Below, piece after piece: positions 1-5,615 of a DNA stretch of 11,439 nucleotides. The stretch is taken from contig JAISXM010000001.1 of assembly GCA_031270515.1 (NCBI GenBank), positions 1 through 11,439 on the forward strand, written 5' to 3'. Position 1 is the first letter of the stretch. Each line of letters begins with the position of its first letter. Under the pieces are notes generated by a model. It did no database searches, had not been told where the DNA came from, and worked only from the letters and a program-made list of their open reading frames with translations. Made by a program: the position numbers and the translations under genes. Source of the stretch: Holosporales bacterium. Lineage in GTDB: Bacteria > Pseudomonadota > Alphaproteobacteria > BNTO01.

Positions 1-1126
1 GTTGGTAATACTTGGCGGCCTCTGTTACATCTTTTGCAACTCCATTCCCCTTTTCTAAACAGAACCCATAGTAGTATTGCGCATAGGCACCACCTTGGTC
101 AGCACTAAGTTTGTAATACTTGGCGGCCTTTACTTTGTCTTTCGCAATTCCAAGTCCGTCATCCAAACAGGCCCCATAATTGAACAGTCCATCAGCATAT
201 CCTTGGTCCGCACTAAGTTTGTAATAATGGGCTGCACCTACCATATCTTGCGCAACTCCAGTACCGTAATAAAGACAGCTCCCATAGTTGTTTTGCGCAT
301 CGGCATATCCTTGGTCCGCACTAAGTTTGTAATACTTGGCAGCTTCTACCATATCTGGCGCAACTCCAGTACCGTAATAAAGACAGCTCCCATAGTTGTT
401 TTGCGCCTCGGCATTTCCTTGGTCCGCACTAAGTTTGTAATAATGGGCTGCACCTACCATATTTTGCGCAACTCCAATCCCGCGTTCCAAACATACCCCA
501 TAGTTGTTTTGCGCCTCGGGATTTCCTTGCTCAGCACTAAGTTCGTAATAATGGGCTGCACCTACCATATTTTGCGCAACTCCATCCCCTCTTTCCAAAC
601 AGATCCCATAGTTGTTTTGCGCATCAGCATTACCTTGCTCAGCACTAAGTTGGTAATACTTGGCAGCTTCTACCATATCTGGCGCAACTCCAGTACCGAA
701 ATAAAGACAGTGCCCATAGTTGTTTTGCCCATAGGCATATCCTTGCTCAGCACTAAGTTTGTAATAATTGGCTGCTGCTACCAGATCTTGCGCAACTCCA
801 ATCCCTTTCTCCAAACAGTCCCCATAGAATAACTGCGCCTGGGGATTTCCTTGCTCCGCACTAAATTTGAAATACTGGGCCGCTTCTGCTTCATTTTTCG
901 CAACTCCAGTACCATAATAAAGACATAACCCATAGCGGAATTGCGCCTGTGCATAGACTCCGCGTGACGCCGATGCACATTCTCCTTTAGCTATGCGCTC
1001 ATATAATTTGACTGCTTCTGAAGCATTCTCCTGAACTCCAGTACCTGTTTCCAAACAGAATCCATAGTTGTATTGCGCACAGGGATCACCTCGTTCTGCA
1101 ACATATTGGAAAATATTCGCTGCGGA
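1..1126 (-). repeat. Tandem 108-bp coding repeats of the SLR gene
   Basis: Sel1 units follow one another at exactly 108 bp from about position 889 to the left edge. Two longer or more diverged units occupy 890-1126. Adjacent units share long identical blocks, for example the DNA coding for NNYGSCLYYGTGVA in repeats 7 and 8. This points to recent duplication or conversion, so copy number may differ between strains. The antisense strand also stays open across these repeats, which produces a misleading repetitive reading frame. Confidence 0.85.
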
Positions 1127-1621
1127 CGTTGTCTCTGCGTTGTTAGATGAAAATATTTCACTTGTAAATAGAGAAGCCAATGCCTTGAGTGCGTGATCGT
1201 CGCTGCTAACACAAATTGGATTGGATAGCGCTTTGGCGTAAATTATGACACTACCGTCGCAAAATTCAGCGAACCTACCCCAGTTTTCCATAAATAACGT
1301 TGTTGGAACAACCTCTCCATTTGGATTGTCATCACTATCCATTGCGACAGCGTTATTGTCCATACGCTCGGAAAGTATCTTCACGGGATTAGTGCAACCA
1401 GGCGGCACTGATACTGGCGCAAATTTTGACAGATCTATGGATATGCGGCCGTCATCACCTACTGTAACTCCCTCAAAAAGAGGGCGACCTCCATCGTTCA
1501 ACATACTTAGCAAGCTGGACGTCAGCAGATCAATATCCTGTGCTATGTTTGACGCAGCAGGCGCAGCCGCATGTATCATACACGGCAACATGGCACAATA
1601 AAAAACAGTAAGACTACGCAT
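1..1621 (-). CDS. Secreted Sel1-like repeat (SLR) protein, 3' end beyond window
   Basis: The frame is open from ATG at 1621 to the left edge, giving 540 codons with no stop in the window. An in-frame TGA two codons upstream fixes this start. Residues 1-20 (MRSLTVFYCAMLPCMIHAAA) look like a Sec signal peptide, so export to the periplasm, surface or medium is likely. Residues 21-165 are a non-repeat region I do not recognise. From about 166 there are ten Sel1-type repeats plus the start of an eleventh. They are 36 residues long with consensus features AAxYYKLSADQG, AQxNYGxCL and GxGVAxD. Repeat 2 carries about eight extra residues. Each repeat has a Cys in YGxCL, which is unusual for the family. 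Sel1 repeats form TPR-like helical solenoids that bind proteins, and in intracellular bacteria they often act at the host interface. That role is inferred here. The ribosome site is weak: GGTGAG lies only two bases from the ATG. The family call is firm; the function is not. Confidence 0.9.
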   Translation of the reverse strand, partial: MRSLTVFYCAMLPCMIHAAAPAASNIAQDIDLLTSSLLSMLNDGGRPLFEGVTVGDDGRISIDLSKFAPVSVPPGCTNPVKILSERMDNNAVAMDSDDNPNGEVVPTTLFMENWGRFAEFCDGSVIIYAKALSNPICVSSDDHALKALASLFTSEIFSSNNAETTSAANIFQYVAERGDPCAQYNYGFCLETGTGVQENASEAVKLYERIAKGECASASRGVYAQAQFRYGLCLYYGTGVAKNEAEAAQYFKFSAEQGNPQAQLFYGDCLEKGIGVAQDLVAAANYYKLSAEQGYAYGQNNYGHCLYFGTGVAPDMVEAAKYYQLSAEQGNADAQNNYGICLERGDGVAQNMVGAAHYYELSAEQGNPEAQNNYGVCLERGIGVAQNMVGAAHYYKLSADQGNAEAQNNYGSCLYYGTGVAPDMVEAAKYYKLSADQGYADAQNNYGSCLYYGTGVAQDMVGAAHYYKLSADQGYADGLFNYGACLDDGLGIAKDKVKAAKYYKLSADQGGAYAQYYYGFCLEKGNGVAKDVTEAAKYYQ

Positions 1622-1652
1622 AACTCACCAGCGAAATAACCCTTATTTTTGT

Positions 1653-1682
1653 ATATTAGCGTACAAATTCACTGGTTTTCAA
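1653..1682 (-). promoter_or_regulatory. Candidate sigma-70 promoter for the SLR gene
   Basis: On the minus strand a TTGAAA box (1677-1682) is followed after 18 bases by TAATAT (1653-1658). Transcription would start about 25 bases before the ATG at 1621. The box match and position are good, but this is sequence pattern only. Confidence 0.5.
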
Positions 1683-1702
1683 CATAAATCTGCAACACAA
1701 TA

Positions 1703-1776
1703 ATTAGACCTGTTGCGACAGCCCTTTTGAGCCGTTGATTCCTGCCGTGTTGACGCAGTTTTCGCACAGGTCTAAT
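1703..1776. repeat. 74-bp imperfect palindrome in the SLR-tsaC spacer
   Basis: The arms ATTAGACCTGT (1703-1713) and its exact complement (1766-1776) pair over 11 bp. After one bulged base, four more pairs follow (1715-1718 with 1762-1765). The enclosed loop can fold a second small hairpin at 1742-1758 (CTGC/GCAG and GT/AC around GTTG, with a bulged C). No T-run follows either end, so it is not a classic intrinsic terminator. It could be a palindromic repeat element, a processing site or part of a small RNA. It lies downstream of tsaC and upstream of the SLR promoter, so it would separate the two transcripts. The rest of 1622-1911 holds nothing else I can support. Confidence 0.55.
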
Positions 1777-1911
1777 ATAAACCGCGCAATACAAGTCTGC
1801 GACATCTTGTCCTACACAAGTATTCCCCCGTTGCCCTACATCCGAATACTATTGCGAACTCTTAAAAGTGCACGCGAAATGTCCGAATCCGCGGCGTTTT
1901 ATTGCGTCATT

Positions 1912-2904
1912 TTATACGCAGCTCAGCCCTGCAGGAACCGCCGCCCTTTGCAATCTGTCATTTATGGCAAGCCCAATCCCACGCATCGGAATTGGAGCAA
2001 CACGTATCGCATTAAATTTGGCCGGGTCGTCCATCTCATGCAGCATACGAAACAGATTCGCCGCCGCTTCAATTAAGCTCCCGGCGGGGCTCAGGTTATG
2101 TGGGCTGCGACATTCCCCTCCAAACCCCAAAAACGCATCCCCCGCCTCAGCGTCACGTTCGCATTGATTCATATACAACGGGATCGACGGAGCATAATGC
2201 CGCTTCATCAGCCCTGGCGACTTAATGACGTCCCCAATGTCCGCTGGCAGAGGGGCATACCCCAGCACGCGCTCGATCAGCTCGGTCGGCGTCCCCCCAT
2301 GGCGCAGGATCGTGAATGGCTCAACGGACGCGTCTATTATCGTGGACTCAATCCCAATGGCGCATTGCCCTCCGTCAATGATATGCGGAATTTTGTCCCC
2401 AAGCGCCTCGCGCACGATCTCCGCATTTGTCGCACTTATTCGCGTGGATATATTCGCACTCGGGGCCGCCAACGGATTTGGATATGCCCGCAGCAGTTTA
2501 TTGGTCAACGGGTGGTTGGGGACACGAATGGCCGCCGTTGCAAGCCCCGCGGTCGCGAGCTCCGAGATGCCGTGGCCTTGTTGCAGTGGCACAACTAGCG
2601 TTAATGGACAGTGGTTCGGGTGCCCCGGAGCCCAAAATTGCTCGGCCAACGCCAACGCTTGAGACGAAAATACGCCGAACATGGCCGCGCGCTCGAGGCT
2701 ACATGTGTGCAAAATTAGCGGATTAAAGGAGGGGCGATTTTTTATTACATACACATTTGCTATGGCCAAATCGTTTGTCGCATCAGCCGCAAGGCCGTAC
2801 ACGGTCTCTGTAGGAATAGCAACGGCGCCCCCTCGAGCTAAGTATTCGCACGCCAGATCTATTGACTTATTTTGTAAATACCCTAAATCAACTTTGCTGT
2901 TCAT
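1912..2904 (-). CDS. tsaC: Threonylcarbamoyl-AMP synthase (Sua5/YciO/YrdC type)
   Basis: This cytoplasmic enzyme makes threonylcarbamoyl-AMP from threonine, bicarbonate and ATP. It is the first step of t6A formation at position 37 of ANN-decoding tRNAs, and TsaD with its partners then transfers the group. The 330 residues match the long Sua5 form. The YrdC domain (about 15-210) shows PTETVYGLAADA (31-42), the KxRP motif in KNRPSFNPLI (55-64), AAPSANIS (147-154) and GIESTIID (184-191). The linker has SPGLMKRHYAP (229-239), and the C-terminal Sua5 domain ends with an alphaproteobacterial-looking segment, APIPMRGIGLAINDRLQRAA (303-322). The start at 2904 has a modest GGAA ribosome site five bases upstream, and the stop is TAA. 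Unusually, the conserved FWPGPLTLV loop reads FWAPGHPNHCPLTLV, an insertion of about six residues (positions 92-99). The gene follows the symporter gene by 115 bp on the same strand. Family assignment is certain. Confidence 0.96.
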   Translation of the reverse strand: MNSKVDLGYLQNKSIDLACEYLARGGAVAIPTETVYGLAADATNDLAIANVYVIKNRPSFNPLILHTCSLERAAMFGVFSSQALALAEQFWAPGHPNHCPLTLVVPLQQGHGISELATAGLATAAIRVPNHPLTNKLLRAYPNPLAAPSANISTRISATNAEIVREALGDKIPHIIDGGQCAIGIESTIIDASVEPFTILRHGGTPTELIERVLGYAPLPADIGDVIKSPGLMKRHYAPSIPLYMNQCERDAEAGDAFLGFGGECRSPHNLSPAGSLIEAAANLFRMLHEMDDPAKFNAIRVAPIPMRGIGLAINDRLQRAAVPAGLSCV

Positions 2905-2922
2905 ACGCGTTCCGTAATAAAT

Positions 2923-3017
2923 CCCGCTATTGCGGCAACAAAAATTTTTCCGCTATTCCCACAACAAAAACGTCCCCGATCTTTCCGGAATACCCCCCGC
3001 TATTCCCTCAACAAAAA
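2923..3017. repeat. Three 21-bp direct repeats between symporter and tsaC genes
   Basis: A unit of the form CCGCTATTNNNNCAACAAAAA occurs at 2924-2944, 2950-2970 and 2997-3017. Copies 2 and 3 differ at one base, and copy 1 differs from them at a few. Copy 1 contains a small CCGC-TATT-GCGG hairpin (2924-2935). The repeats fill most of the 115-bp gap after the symporter stop. They may be binding sites, transcript-end structures or slipped-strand duplications; the sequence does not decide. Confidence 0.6.
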
Positions 3018-3019
3018 AT

Positions 3020-4315
3020 CTATATTCGTTTGACGTTCAACATATTCTTCAAAATTATTGTAAACGCCCCGTTATACGCCACATTTATTGCCGTCAAAAA
3101 TGGTTCCGTTAGAAAATACATACTGGTCAGCAACATCACAGACTCCGCGCTTAGCCCCAAATGTTGCTGTAGCACGCCCGCCATGATAACGATTCCGCCG
3201 CCAGGAACAGACACGCACGAAAATTGCGCAATGCAAGTGTACGTCGCAAACATCGCATACGCCGAAAAAGAAGGCAGCCCGTGCGACGTCAGCAAAAGCA
3301 GCGCCAACCCAGACAGACAAATATTAATAACGTCGCCTATCGCGTGCACATTTACAGTCGTCGGAATAATTAATCTCGCAAAATCGTGGTCATCGTGGAT
3401 ATTTTTCTCTTCGGATTGAATTGTAATTGGCAACGTAGCAACACTCGACATTGTGCTAAAGCCGGTTATGACCGCGGGCAACATGTTTTTAAAGTAAACC
3501 CATGCTGTAATTGGGTTAAACTTTGCAGCAATTAAATAAGCAATTGCAACAAAGAACACAATACACACGACATTAAACATGAAAATGGGCCCAAAGTCTT
3601 TAATCATAAAACCTGACGTTGCTTCTTTTGATAGCTTTATGACGAAACCAAGAACATACAGCGGAATAACTGGACAGAACAATTTTAATAACATGCGCTC
3701 AGACACGTTTTTACATGACGTTATTACCCGCTTCACACTGTTGAGTTGCGAGTTTGTCGCAAAAATTCCAAAACTTAATACTGCTTTGAATATATTTCCG
3801 ACGACAGCGGCATCCATTTTGCGGTAGTGGCTGTTGCGCAATCGCGAAATAAAGGACGAGCTAAGTAGGTTCAGCCAAATTGCAAACGCCACGGCAAATA
3901 ACATCACGCGGTCATTGGACATGCAGGGCAACGGAAGCGTCCATAGCTGAGCGACGACGTCTCCGGGGAGGTCGTTTATGGTTGGGTGCGTTATTATGCC
4001 GGACAAAACGGCGCGCCCTATGCCGTAGGAATAAAACGTTGCGATAAAAATGGATACGATTACGCCAACCAATACGCCGACCAATATGTTGTATGCGTTG
4101 TTTTCGTAGAATATTATGGCGGCAACTAGATAGCTGAATATTATGAAGGGTAACGAGAACATCAGTATGTCTTTTATAGAACAACTGATCGAGTAAAAGA
4201 ACGACAATAAATACGGCGGCATGCAAAACGCCAGCCCATAGCCCAAGATCAGCGCACACAATACGCCAAGCAATATATTGCTACTGATGTACTTAAAAAA
4301 ACGCCCTATACTCAT
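3020..4315 (-). CDS. Divergent dicarboxylate/amino acid:cation symporter (DAACS family)
   Basis: This is an inner-membrane secondary transporter of the GltP/DctA fold, 431 residues from ATG 4315, the usual family length. Many hydrophobic segments are visible. The family hairpins are recognisable: HP1 as STMSSVATLP (287-296) and HP2 as SVPGGGIVIMAGV (369-381). The sites that normally bind cation and substrate are altered. The NMDGT motif is NVHAI (322-326). In the last helix the DxxRTxxN pattern reads EPFLTAIN (404-411), so the substrate-binding Arg becomes Leu407 and a conserved Asp becomes Asn415. The acidic amino acid specificity of textbook members should not be assumed. An upstream ATG at 4351 is possible but adds a polar leader; ATG 4315 has GGGGG nine bases before it. 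The stop is TAG. marC lies 121 bp upstream and tsaC 115 bp downstream, all on the same strand. Confidence 0.88.
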   Translation of the reverse strand: MSIGRFFKYISSNILLGVLCALILGYGLAFCMPPYLLSFFYSISCSIKDILMFSLPFIIFSYLVAAIIFYENNAYNILVGVLVGVIVSIFIATFYSYGIGRAVLSGIITHPTINDLPGDVVAQLWTLPLPCMSNDRVMLFAVAFAIWLNLLSSSFISRLRNSHYRKMDAAVVGNIFKAVLSFGIFATNSQLNSVKRVITSCKNVSERMLLKLFCPVIPLYVLGFVIKLSKEATSGFMIKDFGPIFMFNVVCIVFFVAIAYLIAAKFNPITAWVYFKNMLPAVITGFSTMSSVATLPITIQSEEKNIHDDHDFARLIIPTTVNVHAIGDVINICLSGLALLLLTSHGLPSFSAYAMFATYTCIAQFSCVSVPGGGIVIMAGVLQQHLGLSAESVMLLTSMYFLTEPFLTAINVAYNGAFTIILKNMLNVKRI

Positions 4316-4361
4316 TTTATGAAGCCCCCAAGTATATACCTGCCCACACAAACATGTTGGA

Positions 4362-4392
4362 TTGTCGCAGAAATCAAAAACTTAAGCGACAA
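4362..4392 (-). other. Short inverted repeat in marC-symporter gap
   Basis: TTGTCGC (4362-4368) and GCGACAA (4386-4392) are perfect 7-bp complements around 17 bases. They lie 50-80 bases before the symporter start. No T-run follows the hairpin on the minus strand. It could be a weak attenuator or an operator, or occur by chance. Confidence 0.25.
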
Positions 4393-4436
4393 CGAATTTC
4401 AACTTGTCTGTTCTGGGCTTCCTCGTTTGTTGTTTC

Positions 4437-5057
4437 TTATGGCAAGACGTAAAACATCTTCATTCCATACGCAATCATTTCGATTGACATACCAACGAGC
4501 AAAATCCCCCCAACTTTTTGCAGGATCATTCCGCCATTTTTTCCCAAAATCCTAACGACGGTGCCACCACACAACACACCTAGGTATGTTAGTCCGATAA
4601 TGAACGCGAGCGTTGCGATTACGAGCCCCTGCTCAAATACGCCGATTTTCTCAGCATCCTTCACCATACCAACTATTGTGGTTAGCGTAGCTGGCCCAAC
4701 AAGCATAGGGAACGCAAGCGGACACAAGGATATATCTGAACGCATCGCAAGCTCAGGAGACGTTGCATCCGGTGCTGACGGCTTCTCGTACAACATGTTC
4801 CACGCGGCTACACCTAGCAACACCCCTCCGCCAGCCTTGAACGATGCATGCGAAACCCCCAGCGCGCTGAGTATCGTATTTCCAATCAAAGAGAACACCA
4901 CACCAAGGCAAAGGCTGTAAATGCACATTTTTGCGCCGACGATCTTGCGTTCAGCGTTTGTGAAATTTTGAGTACAAGACAAAAAGAACGGAATAACAAG
5001 ATACGGGTTCAAAACGAAGAACAACTTTATAAAATAACTACCGACATTTTCAAACAC
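4437..5057 (-). CDS. MarC/UPF0056 family integral membrane protein
   Basis: The protein has 206 residues, the normal size for this family of small inner-membrane proteins with about six helices. The name comes from the mar locus, but a role in multiple antibiotic resistance was not upheld for E. coli MarC, and the substrate is unknown. Visible marks are FFVLNPYLVIPFFLS (13-27), FKAGGGVLLGVAAWNML (73-89), the signature CPLAFPMLVGPATLTTIVG (112-130) and a C-terminal helix with KVGGILLVGMSIEMIAYG (181-198). It starts with GTG at 5057. That choice is supported by AGGAG at 5065-5069, seven bases upstream, and by a near-consensus promoter just before it. The stop is TAA. It heads a same-strand run with the symporter and tsaC and diverges from the large exported-protein gene to its right. 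Confidence 0.92.
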   Translation of the reverse strand: MFENVGSYFIKLFFVLNPYLVIPFFLSCTQNFTNAERKIVGAKMCIYSLCLGVVFSLIGNTILSALGVSHASFKAGGGVLLGVAAWNMLYEKPSAPDATSPELAMRSDISLCPLAFPMLVGPATLTTIVGMVKDAEKIGVFEQGLVIATLAFIIGLTYLGVLCGGTVVRILGKNGGMILQKVGGILLVGMSIEMIAYGMKMFYVLP

Positions 5058-5088
5058 AGAACTTCTCCTACTTACACAATTCTAATAG

Positions 5089-5117
5089 ATAGTACCCAGT
5101 CGAATAATTCATGTCAA
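5089..5117 (-). promoter_or_regulatory. Strong sigma-70 promoter for marC and perhaps the downstream genes
   Basis: On the minus strand a perfect TTGACA (5112-5117) is followed after exactly 17 bases by TACTAT (5089-5094). Transcription would start near 5082, about 25 bases before the GTG start, with the AGGAG ribosome site between. This is the best promoter match in the window. Confidence 0.75.
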
Positions 5118-5532
5118 GTCTTTGCCCAATGCATTTTACTCGTAAAACAATTTAAATTAAGAAGCTGCTTGTATATAAAGAAATATGATAAAAACAAGAG
5201 GCTTGTTTCTTTTTAAAGTATACAAATTCGTCGCCTCGTTTTTCAGGCAGCCACGTATAAAATAAACACAAAAGATACTGTAAAAAAATGCGAAAAATAT
5301 AAAAATATAGCTAAACACCATAAAAAACCAGCAGCGCATTGCTTTCGAAACATTGTGAATGAAGCAAAGGCGGTGCCGAGTCTTCATAGTGTTTAGCTAT
5401 ACGTCATCATTAGTCCATAACGCTATCAAAGTTAATTGAACTTTTGAAGTCCAACCTTCTGCTAATGGGCTCATTTTTTTATGGCTCTAGCTGTCTCATA
5501 TGTTATGAACCTGCACACCTGCACATAAACAC
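5118..5532. other. AT-rich divergent intergenic region
   Basis: No gene is supported between the marC promoter and the promoter of the rightward gene. The stretch has an inverted-repeat element (5307-5400), a small palindrome (CAAAGTT/AACTTTTG, 5427-5446) and a tandem 8-bp direct repeat CCTGCACA at 5510-5525. The direct repeat sits just upstream of the rightward -35 box, where a regulator could bind. A minus-strand frame (5157-5387) could encode one membrane helix, but it has no ribosome site and starts inside the inverted repeat. Confidence 0.5.
5307..5400. repeat. 94-bp element bounded by 15-bp inverted repeats
   Basis: The left arm at 5307-5321 (ATAGCTAAACACCAT) is complementary to 5386-5400 with one mismatch in 15, a G-U pair in RNA on one strand. 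Inside, TTGCTT (5339-5344) and AAGCAA (5362-5367) form a second 6-bp stem. The shape resembles a small palindromic or MITE-like element, or a structured RNA. No target-site duplication is clear. The arms do not resemble those of the palindrome at 1703-1776. Confidence 0.5.
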
Positions 5533-5561
5533 TTGACTATTGAATAGATAATCTATAATAT
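5533..5561 (+). promoter_or_regulatory. Candidate sigma-70 promoter for the 823-residue protein gene
   Basis: TTGACT (5533-5538) is followed by TATAAT (5554-5559) after 15 bases, or by the overlapping TAATAT (5556-5561) after 17 bases. Transcription would begin near 5567, about 50 bases before the ATG at 5616. The CCTGCACA direct repeat ends eight bases upstream of the -35 box and could be an operator. Confidence 0.55.
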
Positions 5562-5615
5562 GTTAATTAGAGCGACGAAGTGCCTGTGTTTATATTAATA
5601 CAAAGAGAGGATAAT

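Noticed and set aside
77..832. Plus-strand 251-codon frame with internal repeats
   Set aside because: It is the antisense of the Sel1 repeat array. Its repetition comes from the 108-bp coding units, and the minus-strand frame has a signal peptide and a known repeat family.
1703..1776. tRNA gene
   Set aside because: The length is about right, but there is no T-loop GTTCRA, anticodon arm or 7-bp acceptor stem, and the outer stem is too long.
2098..2726. Long plus-strand frames opposite tsaC
   Set aside because: They are shadows of a GC-richer conserved gene; the opposite strand carries all YrdC/Sua5 motifs.
2923..3017. CRISPR-like repeat-spacer pattern
   Set aside because: There are only three short, imperfect copies with unequal gaps of 5 and 26 bases.
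5157..5387. Minus-strand 76-codon frame with one likely membrane helix
   Set aside because: It has no ribosome site, starts inside an inverted-repeat arm, and its hydrophobic look follows from AT-rich DNA. It could be real only if conserved in relatives.
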